Positions 54,240 through 61,852 of a stretch of 64,000 nt of DNA are shown here, one piece after another (position 1 is the first letter of the stretch; the number at the start of each line of letters is the position of its first letter). A program made the position numbers and the translations under genes. The notes under the pieces were generated by a model, which was given only the letters and a program-made list of their open reading frames with translations, was not told the origin of the DNA and searched no databases. Origin of the DNA: Chitinophagales bacterium (GTDB taxonomy: Bacteria; Bacteroidota; Bacteroidia; Chitinophagales; Chitinophagaceae); assembly GCA_020636575.1 (NCBI GenBank), contig JACJXP010000004.1, positions 1 through 64,000 of the forward strand, in the 5' to 3' direction.

Positions 54240-54264
54240 AAACGGGACTATAATAGTCCCGTTT
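54240..54264 (-). terminator. Terminator of tRNA-Arg
   Basis: AAACGGGACTA (54240-54250) pairs with TAGTCCCGTTT (54254-54264) around TAA. A T-rich run follows on the minus strand. Confidence 0.85.
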
Positions 54265-54267
54265 ATG

Positions 54268-54341
54268 TGATCCGGATTGGATTCAAACCAATGACCTACT
54301 GCTTAGAAGGCAGTTGCTCTATTCAGCTGAGCTACCGGACC
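54268..54341 (-). tRNA. tRNA-Arg (anticodon UCU)
   Basis: A 74-nt cloverleaf on the minus strand. The acceptor GGTCCGG pairs with CCGGATC (one G-U), the anticodon arm is ACTGC-CTTCTAA-GCAGT (anticodon TCT, reads AGA/AGG), and the T arm is ATTGG-TTTGAAT-CCAAT. CCA is not encoded. Its first 22 nt are duplicated at 54621-54642. No promoter is visible directly upstream; the only good one lies beyond the duplicated copy. Confidence 0.95.
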
Positions 54342-54582
54342 ATTTACTTTTAATATATTCTTTTCCTATGCCCGATTTGAGATACTTTTCTCTTTTTCTC
54401 GCATCAGGTCTGTTTGTAAATGATTCTACAAAAAACAATTGCCAGGGAAGATATCCTTTTGTTGAAAATACTCTTCCTTTATTATGCTGATTTAATCGGT
54501 TATTAACACTTTGCGTCATACCAACATAAAACCGGCCGTCGGCATCGCTTCTTATAACATAAACAAAGAACACTTTTTCCAA
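54319..54582 (-). CDS. Small GIY-YIG nuclease-like protein overlapping tRNA-Arg
   Basis: An 87-aa single-domain GIY-YIG protein of the UPF0213/YhbQ-like size. The GIY (FVYVIRS) and YIG (RFYVGMTQS) motifs and the following NRLNQHNKG match the family, and the catalytic Glu-type motif KREKYLK is present. The last eight residues and the stop codon are encoded by the 5' end of the tRNA-Arg gene (KWSGSSAE, then TAG). The ORF sits in a 301-bp unit between 22-bp copies of the tRNA 5' end, so it looks like the cargo of a very small mobile unit. Confidence 0.85.
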   Translation of the reverse strand: MEKVFFVYVIRSDADGRFYVGMTQSVNNRLNQHNKGRVFSTKGYLPWQLFFVESFTNRPDARKREKYLKSGIGKEYIKSKWSGSSAE

Positions 54583-54620
54583 TTTATTTTCCAGTTGCTC
54601 CCTGCCTGCCGGCAGGCAGG
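54320..54620 (-). mobile_element. Candidate GIY-YIG mini-element inserted at tRNA-Arg
   Basis: Identical 22-bp sequences (tRNA-Arg positions 1-22) lie at 54320-54341 and 54621-54642 in the same orientation, 301 bp apart. The unit between them holds only the GIY-YIG ORF and a 20-bp palindrome at the far edge. The inner copy completes the functional tRNA; the outer copy is truncated. The insertion interpretation is inference from this arrangement. Confidence 0.65.
54601..54620. repeat. Perfect 20-bp palindrome at the element edge
   Basis: CCTGCCTGCCGGCAGGCAGG is its own reverse complement and abuts the outer 22-bp tRNA copy exactly at 54621. Confidence 0.85.
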
Positions 54621-54642
54621 TATTCAGCTGAGCTACCGGACC
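54621..54642 (-). repeat. Truncated copy of the tRNA-Arg 5' end (22 nt)
   Basis: Identical to tRNA-Arg nucleotides 1-22 (acceptor 5' strand through D-loop). It begins 12 nt downstream of a promoter-like sequence, as a tRNA 5' end would. Confidence 0.85.
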
Positions 54643-54653
54643 TTAGGAAGCCG

Positions 54654-54684
54654 CAAAGATAATGTATCTGCCCCTTTTAACTAA
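54654..54684 (-). promoter_or_regulatory. Likely original tRNA-Arg promoter, now separated from the gene
   Basis: On the minus strand TTAG (54684-54681), 19 bp, then TATCTTTG (54661-54654), a TAnnTTTG box. The start point would fall just before the truncated tRNA copy at 54642. The intact tRNA is 301 bp further downstream. Confidence 0.55.
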
Positions 54685-54769
54685 ATATTACAGCTGAATA
54701 TTTGGCTGTTCTGATAATTAATTGGAAACTTTAAAAGACAACCATTTACCAACCACTAAATTGTTTGTT

Positions 54770-55708
54770 ATGAGAACCTGCCTTCTGCTGTTCATTCTTA
54801 CAGCAATTTCTTCTACTTTATTTAGTCAAACCCGTCTCCCCGGATCATCTAACTCATTTCTTTTTGTATCTGATGAAAATACCAGGTCTGCGTTGATCAG
54901 TAATACGTATGATAAAAGGGGTGATGAATCGCAATTGCTCGGCACTGGTGCTTTTACTTCTAATGAAGCATTGACCCAATGTCGTTCACTGCTCGCATTT
55001 GATTATAGCAAGTTTAAAGAAAGGATCAAACCTGAGGATATAGAATATGCTGAGTTGTTATTATATCCGGTTGTAATGGAGAATGAAAATTTGAAGAAAG
55101 CAGAATTCCCGGATGTAACTATTAGCAGGGTTGCAGAAAAATGGAATGACAGTTTAACAACATGGGAAAATCAGCCGGCAGCAGATGAATATATTACAAG
55201 AGTAAAAAAAATATCGCCCAAAACAAGAAAGAGTGGTATTGTATCTTTTAACGTAACGAACCAGGTGATAGATATGTTCTTGAAAGGCAATTATGGATTT
55301 TTGATCTCAAGCAGCGAAGAAAACTTAGATAATAGTTCATCTATAAATTGGTTTGCTTCGGCTAAGCATAATGAAACCTGGATACGACCTGTATTGATCA
55401 TTAAAGTCAAAGCAACAACTATTTTGGGTAATTCGAATGATGACAAGTGGTTTGAATATCTTACTGATAAAGAGTATTATAACAGTCGTTTATTCAGGCA
55501 TTTGGCAAGAAACCGGAATTATTACCCCCGGGGTACTGGTTTTCTTTACAATCCACCACGAAATAATTCCAGTTACCCGGTTCCGGGTGCAGCCAGTACA
55601 GGTTCTGGTAATAGGCCGGTCAGGGTTCAGGATAGCAATACGAATAATAATCAGAAGAGCGGTTCTACGACGACTACAAAAGTGGTGAAGCCTGCAGTGA
55701 AAAATTAA
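54770..55708 (+). CDS. Secreted DNRLRE-domain protein
   Basis: A 312-aa protein with a signal peptide (CLLLFILTAISSTLFSQ; ATG 54770 chosen over TTG 54722). The central ~180 residues form a DNRLRE-type beta-sandwich (SLLAFDYSKFKERIKPEDI, AELLLYPVVME, WNDSLTTWENQP, GIVSFNVTNQVIDMFLKGN, GFLISSSEE), a fold found in surface and adhesion proteins. The C-terminus is a low-complexity Ser/Asn/Thr-rich tail. The function is unknown. Confidence 0.75.
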   Translation: MRTCLLLFILTAISSTLFSQTRLPGSSNSFLFVSDENTRSALISNTYDKRGDESQLLGTGAFTSNEALTQCRSLLAFDYSKFKERIKPEDIEYAELLLYPVVMENENLKKAEFPDVTISRVAEKWNDSLTTWENQPAADEYITRVKKISPKTRKSGIVSFNVTNQVIDMFLKGNYGFLISSSEENLDNSSSINWFASAKHNETWIRPVLIIKVKATTILGNSNDDKWFEYLTDKEYYNSRLFRHLARNRNYYPRGTGFLYNPPRNNSSYPVPGAASTGSGNRPVRVQDSNTNNNQKSGSTTTTKVVKPAVKN

Positions 55709-55731
55709 ATTAATGAAGGGGTAAAAGAATT

Positions 55732-56265
55732 TTATTTTGCTTCTGCAAACCGGAATCCATCGAGGAAAACATCCACGGCGGGTTCCGGTAATGTTTTAGA
55801 GCTATAGACATACATAAAACCAATGTACCGGCCATTGGTCCAGCATTTGATCTTCCATTTGTCTTTGTCACCATCTTCCCAATAATCTAAAATGCCTCTT
55901 GTGTTTTCATCCTTATTCAGGCGATGTCCTTTCCCATAGCCAACAGCTTTTTTAATATTCAATGTTGTTTTCAGGTAATCAGAGTATGTGATCATCAGTT
56001 CTTCTGCTTTTGAAAGATCCTGAATGCCAAAAACAAGTTCAACACAAATAACACCATAAGTTATCCCATCTTTCTGGCAGGCACCTTTGTAAACTTTTGA
56101 TGAATCTTCGCTGTATTCAATTTCAAAATCAATATCACAATAATTATAATAAGTGCATCCTGAATTGCTGATAGAATATTTTCGGAGGACCTGCGCTTTT
56201 GTAACAGAGCCTGCTAATAAAATGATCAATAAAATAGGGATAGTCTTCATGCTTATTCTTTCCAT
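55732..56265 (-). CDS. Exported hypothetical protein
   Basis: A 177-aa protein with a signal peptide (IPILLIILLAGSVTKAQ). Start ATG 56265 or ATG 56250. Mature part: Cys-rich at the start (SGCTYYNYCDIDFEIEY), then GITYGVICVELVFGIQDLSKAEELM and a C-terminal WTNGRYIGFMYVYSS. No family is recognised. It lies divergent from hutH, convergent with the DNRLRE gene. Confidence 0.65.
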   Translation of the reverse strand: MERISMKTIPILLIILLAGSVTKAQVLRKYSISNSGCTYYNYCDIDFEIEYSEDSSKVYKGACQKDGITYGVICVELVFGIQDLSKAEELMITYSDYLKTTLNIKKAVGYGKGHRLNKDENTRGILDYWEDGDKDKWKIKCWTNGRYIGFMYVYSSKTLPEPAVDVFLDGFRFAEAK

Positions 56266-56321
56266 CGTAAATGTAAGGCGATTTAACCCGCTTGCAAAGA
56301 GAATGGTTACCCGGTTTCAAT

Positions 56322-56329
56322 TACTTTTG
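56322..56329 (+). promoter_or_regulatory. Candidate hutH -7 box
   Basis: TACTTTTG matches TAnnTTTG 18 bp before the ATG at 56347, for a leader of about 11 nt. No -33 partner is evident. Confidence 0.3.
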
Positions 56330-56346
56330 GGCCACAATTGCAGCCA

Positions 56347-57903
56347 ATGAGTACTTTTTTATACGGAATTGACAATTTGACGAGTGCTGTTGCATTAGCC
56401 GTTGCATCAGGCAAGGCAAAAGCTGTTTTGAACGATAATGCCGTACAGAAGATCAATGCCAGTCATCAACAGGTGCTTGATATTGTTTCAACAGGAAAAA
56501 CGGTCTATGGTGTCAATACCGGTTTTGGCATTTTGGCTAATACGGCTATTTCTGCTGAAGATGCGGCCACATTACAATACAAATTACTGGAAAGTCATAG
56601 TGTAGGAGTGGGTGACCCGATCTCAGAAGAGATCGCCAAACTCATGCTGATCACTAAAGTACATGCACTGGCACAGGGTTTTAGCGGGGTGCAGCTTACC
56701 ACTTTGCAGCGGATCATCTGGCATATTGAAAATGATGTGATACCCGTGGTACCAGAAAAAGGAAGTGTGGGTGCCAGTGGCGACCTGGCGCCTCTTGCTC
56801 ATTTGTTTTTACCATTAATAGGCCTGGGAGAAGTTTTTTACAAAGGGAAAAGAAACAATACTGAAAATATCCTCAGGCAGTTTGCTATGTCACCGATCAC
56901 ACTTGGCCCAAAGGAAGGGTTGGCGTTGATCAATGGGACACAATTCATTCTGAGTTTTGCGGTAAAAGCTGTGCAAAGGATGCACAATTGCCTGGAAGCC
57001 GCTGATATCATTGGTGCCATGAGCCTGGAAGCATTAACAGGCACCAAAGCTCCTTTTGATGAAAGATTGCATGCCCTTCGTCCTTTTGCAGGAAATAAAT
57101 TGGTAGCACAAAGACTTCGTTTGCTTTTGGATAATTCCGCCATTATGCAAAGTCATGTGGATTGTGGCCGGGTACAGGACCCATATTCTCTGCGCTGTAT
57201 GCCGCAGGTTCATGGCGCATCCCGCAATGCATGGTTGCATTTAAAAGAACTTACCGAAACAGAATTGAATGCAGTGACAGATAACCCTGTGATACTGGCG
57301 GATGATACTATTAGTGGCGGGAACTTCCATGGACAACCATTGGCATTGCCTTTAGATTATGCCTGCTTTGCTGCTGCCGAACTGGGAAATATCAGTGACA
57401 GACGCTGCTACCTATTATTGGAAGGAAAATGGGGCTTACCGATGTTGCTGATGAAAGATGTGGGATTGAACAGCGGCTTCATGATCCCTCAATACACAAC
57501 CGCAGCCCTTGTTTCTGAAAATAAAACACTTTGTTTCCCGTCGAGTGCTGATAGCATTCCTACCTCACTGGGACAGGAGGATCATGTAAGTATGGGAAGT
57601 ATCAGCGGCAGAAAACTGAACAGGGTTTTAGATAACCTTGAATTTATCCTTGCTATTGAATTGTTATCCGCCTGCCAGGCTATTGAGTTCAGAAGACCGT
57701 TAAAAAGTTCTGTTTTGCTGGAATTTGCACATGACTATGTCCGTGATTATGTGAGTTTTGCAGAAGAGGACAGAATTTTTGCTGAAGATATCAACCAGGT
57801 GGCCGGATTGATCAAAAATTTCAGTTTTGTGGAGAAAGTTAATGAGTTTGCCGACCAAGAATCAATAGCGTTGAATAGCGGTTTTGAGTTGTTCGGGGTT
57901 TAA
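56347..57903 (+). CDS. hutH: Histidine ammonia-lyase
   Basis: A 518-aa enzyme that converts histidine to urocanate and ammonia, the first step of histidine degradation. The MIO cofactor forms from A143-S144-G145 in GSVGASGDLAPLAHL. YGVNTGFG near residue 55 and NPVILADDTISGGNFHGQPL near 315, and QEDHVSMGS near 410, are family blocks. The frame opens at TTG 56338, but ATG 56347 gives the natural N-terminus. hutU, the next pathway step, is 1.8 kb downstream beyond a GIY-YIG gene and a lipoprotein gene. hutI and hutG are not in the window. Confidence 0.95.
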   Translation: MSTFLYGIDNLTSAVALAVASGKAKAVLNDNAVQKINASHQQVLDIVSTGKTVYGVNTGFGILANTAISAEDAATLQYKLLESHSVGVGDPISEEIAKLMLITKVHALAQGFSGVQLTTLQRIIWHIENDVIPVVPEKGSVGASGDLAPLAHLFLPLIGLGEVFYKGKRNNTENILRQFAMSPITLGPKEGLALINGTQFILSFAVKAVQRMHNCLEAADIIGAMSLEALTGTKAPFDERLHALRPFAGNKLVAQRLRLLLDNSAIMQSHVDCGRVQDPYSLRCMPQVHGASRNAWLHLKELTETELNAVTDNPVILADDTISGGNFHGQPLALPLDYACFAAAELGNISDRRCYLLLEGKWGLPMLLMKDVGLNSGFMIPQYTTAALVSENKTLCFPSSADSIPTSLGQEDHVSMGSISGRKLNRVLDNLEFILAIELLSACQAIEFRRPLKSSVLLEFAHDYVRDYVSFAEEDRIFAEDINQVAGLIKNFSFVEKVNEFADQESIALNSGFELFGV

Positions 57904-57951
57904 GCTTGTTGTTGGAAAGCTCCGATAATGGCTTAAAGATGTTAGGTTATG

Positions 57952-58046
57952 AGATGCCTCCATGGTAAACCATGTCGGCATGACAGCACTCTTTAGAGAT
58001 CGTTCGTTATAAATGAATTCTGTCATGCCGACGTTAGGAGGCATCT
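57952..58046. repeat. Palindromic repeat element upstream of the second GIY-YIG gene
   Basis: Left arm AGATGCCTCC (57952-57961) and GTCGGCATGACAG (57974-57986) are reverse complements of right arm CTGTCATGCCGAC (58020-58032) and GGAGGCATCT (58037-58046). The right-arm motif recurs in the same orientation at 58612-58640, beyond the GIY-YIG gene. Confidence 0.8.
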
Positions 58047-58091
58047 TATAGATCAAAAATTTCAGGAGACTATCTTTTCAGTCAGCTTTCT

Positions 58092-58421
58092 ATGCCTAAG
58101 AACCACGAATACTATGTTTACATTGTTACCAACTCAGGAAAGAATGTATTCTATACGGGTGTAACCAATAACTTATCAAGGCGGCTGATTGAGCACTGGG
58201 AAAACAGGGGTGGTAAAAGCACATTTGCCGGAAGGTATTATTGTTATTATCTCATCTTCTATGAAAAATACAAATACATCAGCAATGCAATTAGCCGGGA
58301 AAAAGAGATCAAGGGTTGGAGGAGAGAAAAGAAACTGACCCTGGTAAAAACAATGAATCCGGATTTGTCATTCCTGAACGCAGCTGTTTGTGGAGGATGG
58401 CCTCCCGGAAAGATTCGATAA
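58092..58421 (+). CDS. Small GIY-YIG nuclease-like protein
   Basis: A 109-aa GIY-YIG protein: YYVYIVTNS and VFYTGVTNNLSRRLIEHW carry the GIY and YIG motifs, and AISREKEIKGWRREKK the catalytic Glu region. It is similar in design to the GIY-YIG gene in tRNA-Arg but longer and diverged. It is bracketed by repeats: a 95-bp palindrome 45 bp upstream and a cluster from 58458 to 58640 downstream. The C-terminal tail is short and polar. Confidence 0.85.
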   Translation: MPKNHEYYVYIVTNSGKNVFYTGVTNNLSRRLIEHWENRGGKSTFAGRYYCYYLIFYEKYKYISNAISREKEIKGWRREKKLTLVKTMNPDLSFLNAAVCGGWPPGKIR

Positions 58422-58457
58422 TTGTTTAAAGAAGCTATGCTATAGGATTCCTCCTTA

Positions 58458-58640
58458 CGTCGGAATGACAAATACACTTTAAAGAAGCAAGATAACTTCC
58501 CGCTAAGGCGGGACAGGCTCTTCGTCGGAATGACAACATTCATTAAATGAGATTCCTTCCACCTAACCGGGATAAGCGCTTTATTGGAATGAGACTTTGC
58601 TTAAAAGCCTTCTGTCATGCCGACTATGGGGAGGCATCCT
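58458..58640. repeat. Cluster of GTCGGAATGACA and related repeats
   Basis: CGTCGGAATGACA occurs at 58458-58470 and 58523-58535, with a degenerate copy near 58585. A 5-bp stem CCCGC/GCGGG lies at 58498-58513. The motif CTGTCATGCCGAC...GGAGGCATC recurs at 58612-58640. No gene is seen in 58422-58690. The cluster resembles the repeats upstream of the GIY-YIG gene and the insert in hutU. Confidence 0.7.
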
Positions 58641-58690
58641 GTAGACTACAATCTTAGGTCATTTCGATTCAGTCAGGTATATATCAATGT

Positions 58691-59506
58691 CTAGATCTTA
58701 TTCTTATTCAGCCGCTCATATACTTCTACACTAATACTACCATCATCGTTAGTAATATGCTGTGTAAACTTATCCTTACCATCCATTGTATACTTAATGT
58801 CAAAATCATTACCGGCTACTTCTTTTAAAGAAGAGGCGATGCCACTTTCCTTGATCATTCCATCACCTGTTACGGTGGCATGTCCAAAACCAATAGCTGT
58901 CCGTATTCTGCCTGTTGAATCCTCTATGGCATTCCCCCACAAAAAATGGTTATTCTGGTAAGCTTTATATTGGTTCCATGCAGGCAGCATGGTAGTATCC
59001 GTTCCATTGATAGTATATCTTTTCTTCAGGTGCCAGATGCCTTCCAATGGAGTTTCTTCACCGGGATCTTCTTCATTGTATTCTTCTGTAAGTTCCAGCA
59101 CATCCCCATTATTACCTTCTATCCGTGGAATGACCTGAATATATCCACTATCTGTTTTTTTAATGATCAGTGAATAGGTTCTTGTTGTAGCATTGGTAAC
59201 ACTGTCAGCTGCAGTGAACATGATATGTTCTGTAACGGTATCCTTTTCCGTATTGTAAGTGCCGATACCAAAGGAACTTGATGAATCCACCGGGTTGAAC
59301 CGGGTATACATCATATATTCACCCGAAAATATTTTAAGCTGCTGCCCGGTAGTGATGGTGGTGTCCAAACTTTCGCCTTTGAATGATTGATACATCATCC
59401 GGTAAATGCCGGCCATTTGGTCTCTTTTCTTTTGCTCTGCACTTTTACAATTTACAAGGAGGATAGCTAAACTTAGTACGGAAAGTACTGCAAACAATCG
59501 TTTCAT
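58691..59506 (-). CDS. Lipoprotein of unknown function
   Basis: A 271-aa protein with lipobox LVNC (Cys about 20). The mature region shows two similar lipocalin-like halves (GIYRMMYQSFKGESLDTTIT with GTYNTEKDTVTEHIMF; GIWHLKKRYTINGTDTTML with ITNDDGSISVEVYERL), hinting at an internal duplication. It lies between hutH and hutU on the opposite strand, so a link to histidine use is not supported. Confidence 0.68.
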   Translation of the reverse strand: MKRLFAVLSVLSLAILLVNCKSAEQKKRDQMAGIYRMMYQSFKGESLDTTITTGQQLKIFSGEYMMYTRFNPVDSSSSFGIGTYNTEKDTVTEHIMFTAADSVTNATTRTYSLIIKKTDSGYIQVIPRIEGNNGDVLELTEEYNEEDPGEETPLEGIWHLKKRYTINGTDTTMLPAWNQYKAYQNNHFLWGNAIEDSTGRIRTAIGFGHATVTGDGMIKESGIASSLKEVAGNDFDIKYTMDGKDKFTQHITNDDGSISVEVYERLNKNKI

Positions 59507-59694
59507 AACTTTTGGCTTTAGGTGAGAGTATATTTTTCCTGTCTGGGCCTGGAAGAAATTTCCATACAGGTACGCCCCATGGAAGATCGATTGCTTATTC
59601 TAAGTTACGACATTATGCCGGTAACACCATAAGGGGAAATGAGTTATTTCCAAAAGTGAGTCAGCTAACTAAACAGCGGTACATGCCACTTTAG

Positions 59695-59702
59695 TAACTT
59701 TG
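59695..59702 (+). promoter_or_regulatory. Candidate hutU -7 box
   Basis: TAACTTTG matches TAnnTTTG 38 bp before the hutU ATG at 59740. No -33 partner is evident. Confidence 0.3.
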
Positions 59703-59739
59703 GACTCTATTATCAATAAACATTCTAACAGAAATTGCC

Positions 59740-61581
59740 ATGACCGTTACTACCGGATCAAAATACGATGTTGCCAAATACAAAACCCCAACCGGAACTA
59801 CACTTCATTGCAAAGGATGGATACAGGAAGCGGCCCTGAGAATGCTGCTGAACAACCTTGACCCTGAAGTGGCAGAAAGACCGGAGGAACTGATTGTATA
59901 TGGTGGCCGTGGTAAAGCAGCCCGCAATTTTGAAGCACTGGATAATATCATAAAAGCATTAAAAGTACTGGAGAACGATGAATCCCTGTTGATACAAAGC
60001 GGCAAACCGGTAGGGATTTTAAAAACACATAAAGATGCCCCAAGGGTACTGATCAGTAACTCGCAACTGGTTCCCAAATGGGCCACCTGGGAGCATTTTG
60101 ATGAACTGGAAAAAAAGGGATTGATGATGTATGGGCAAATGACAGCCGGTAGCTGGATCTATATCGGCAGCCAGGGTATTGTGCAGGGCACTTATGAAAC
60201 CTATGCAGCCGTAGCTAATAAACATTTTTCTTGTCGTCCCGAGGAACGAGGGACCCTAAAGACCGGGAATGAAGGAGACTCCTCCATAGCCAGCACTGAG
60301 GTACGAAGTGTCGGAGTGACAGATCCTTCGGGGGGCGGTAGTTTAAAAGGTACATTAAATGTTACCGCCGGTCTAGGTGGTATGGGTGGTGCACAACCAT
60401 TGGCAATTACTATGAATGAAGGGGTAGCATTGATCGCTGAAGTAGAAGAATGGCGGATTGACAAACGTATTGAAACAAGATACCTCGACGAGAAATACAC
60501 AGATATTGATGAAGCGATTGACAGAAGCTTAACGCTGAAAGCTGAAGGCAAAGGGCTAAGCATTGGTGTGCTGTGCAATGCCGTTCAGTTACTGGAAAGA
60601 CTGGTAGAAAGAAATATTGTTCCCGACACACTCACGGACCAGACCAGTGCCCACGACCCGCTGATAGGGTATGTGCCGCATACACTGACTAATGAACAGG
60701 CGAATGTGTTGAGAGAAAAGAACCCGGATGAATATATTAAGCTGAGTTATGAAAGTATGTACCGTCATGTGCAACTGATGCTGCAATTGATGGACAAAGG
60801 GGCGATAACTTTTGACTATGGAAATAATATCCGTGCCCGGGCTGATGAGTACGAGAAGCTGAACGCAGAACGCTTAACGCTTAACGCTGAAGGCGGAACG
60901 CAAAATGCTTTGGATAGGTGTTTTGACTTTCCCGGTTTTGTACCTGCTTATATACGTCCATTGTTCTGCGAGGGTAAGGGGCCTTTCCGCTGGGCGGCGC
61001 TTAGTGGCGACCCGGATGATATTGCCGTTACAGATGAAGTAATAAAAGAATTGTTCCCTGAAAATAAAGCGCTGATGCGCTGGCTTAAACTGGCCAAAGA
61101 AAAAATTGCTTTCCAGGGATTGCCCGCCCGTATATGCTGGCTGGGGCAGGGGGAAAGAGAAAAAGCTGGATTGGCATTTAATGAACTGGTGAGGACAGGT
61201 AAAGTAAAAGCGCCCATTGTTATTGGCCGTGACCACCTGGACACAGGCTCTGTGGCCAGCCCTAACCGGGAAACAGAAGCCATGCTGGATGGCAGCGATG
61301 CCGTGGCCGACTGGCCTTTGCTGAATGCATTGGTAAATACGGCCGGTGGCGCCAGTTGGGTATCCTTACACCATGGTGGCGGGGTAGGTATGGGCTATAG
61401 CATACATGCCGGAATGGTGATTGTTGCTGATGGTACTAATGATGCTGAAGCAAGATTAAAAAGAGTATTGCGGAATGATCCGGGTATGGGAGTGATACGC
61501 CATAGTGATGCCGGCTACCCTTTAGCAGAAACCACAGCTAAGAAGAATGATTTAGATTTATATAAGAGGTTGAATAGTTAG
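59740..61581 (+). CDS. hutU: Urocanate hydratase with two in-frame inserts
   Basis: A 613-aa enzyme converting urocanate to imidazolonepropionate with NAD+. The family is about 550-560 aa. Core blocks are ILKTHKDAPRVLISNSQLVP, GQMTAGSWIYIGSQGIVQGT, TAGLGGMGGAQPLAI, then YIRPLFCEGKGPFRW with the active-site Cys, and GRDHLDTGSVASPNRETEAM. All are intact. Two extra segments explain the length: residues about 165-199, encoded by a palindromic repeat, and about 375-390, encoded by a heptad array. Both preserve the frame, and the rest of the protein is normal. The activity of this longer protein is unknown. Confidence 0.9.
   Translation: MTVTTGSKYDVAKYKTPTGTTLHCKGWIQEAALRMLLNNLDPEVAERPEELIVYGGRGKAARNFEALDNIIKALKVLENDESLLIQSGKPVGILKTHKDAPRVLISNSQLVPKWATWEHFDELEKKGLMMYGQMTAGSWIYIGSQGIVQGTYETYAAVANKHFSCRPEERGTLKTGNEGDSSIASTEVRSVGVTDPSGGGSLKGTLNVTAGLGGMGGAQPLAITMNEGVALIAEVEEWRIDKRIETRYLDEKYTDIDEAIDRSLTLKAEGKGLSIGVLCNAVQLLERLVERNIVPDTLTDQTSAHDPLIGYVPHTLTNEQANVLREKNPDEYIKLSYESMYRHVQLMLQLMDKGAITFDYGNNIRARADEYEKLNAERLTLNAEGGTQNALDRCFDFPGFVPAYIRPLFCEGKGPFRWAALSGDPDDIAVTDEVIKELFPENKALMRWLKLAKEKIAFQGLPARICWLGQGEREKAGLAFNELVRTGKVKAPIVIGRDHLDTGSVASPNRETEAMLDGSDAVADWPLLNALVNTAGGASWVSLHHGGGVGMGYSIHAGMVIVADGTNDAEARLKRVLRNDPGMGVIRHSDAGYPLAETTAKKNDLDLYKRLNS
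60232..60336 (+). repeat. Palindromic repeat element inserted in frame in hutU
   Basis: About 105 bp (35 codons) lie between HFS and GSLKG, two pieces that are adjacent in the family. The insert contains GTCGTCCCGAGGAACGAGGG near its left end and GTCGGAGTGACAGATCC near its right end. These match the style of repeats outside genes (GTCGGAATGACA at 58458 and 58523). Confidence 0.8.
60862..60910 (+). repeat. In-frame heptanucleotide tandem array (AACGCnn)
   Basis: Seven consecutive 7-mers: AACGCAG, AACGCTT, AACGCTT, AACGCTG, AAGGCGG, AACGCAA, AATGCTT. The first four are close matches, the later ones degenerate. They encode NAERLTLNAEGGTQNA within hutU, just before the FDFPGF active-site region. 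Confidence 0.85.
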
Positions 61582-61852
61582 AGTTTTGCTGGTAGTTCCG
61601 ACCGAAGTTGAAAATGCTGACCTTAAGCGTTAGAGCGTCGGGATTATGAATTAGCTGAACAAACTAGCAAGACCAATAATTTAAATCTGGCTGATAGAAT
61701 TAAATAACTGGTAGAATGTCCCGCCACGGCGGGGCCGACGCAGGCAACTCTTGAGCCTAAGAAACATAGAAAATGAATGAACTAGATTTAAATACTAAGT
61801 TGAAATAGTGAAAGTTTAGGCTAATAGGTATATCTAATTAGACATAATCATC
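61582..61852. other. Intergenic region with palindrome between hutU and KAP gene
   Basis: 271 bp without a supported gene. A palindrome CCCGCC-ac-GGCGGG lies at 61720-61733, followed by GCCGACGCAGG. Near 61616-61640, words like GCTGACC, TTAAGCG and TTAGAGCG look like a decayed array similar to that inside hutU. The sequence becomes A+T-rich from about 61760. Confidence 0.45.

Noticed and set aside
57904..58690. CRISPR array
   Set aside because: The repeats are few, palindromic, unequal in spacing and partly inverted; no regular spacers or cas genes are present.
60229..60340. Frameshift or pseudogene in hutU
   Set aside because: The extra segment keeps the frame and all catalytic blocks follow intact, so it is an insertion in a complete gene.
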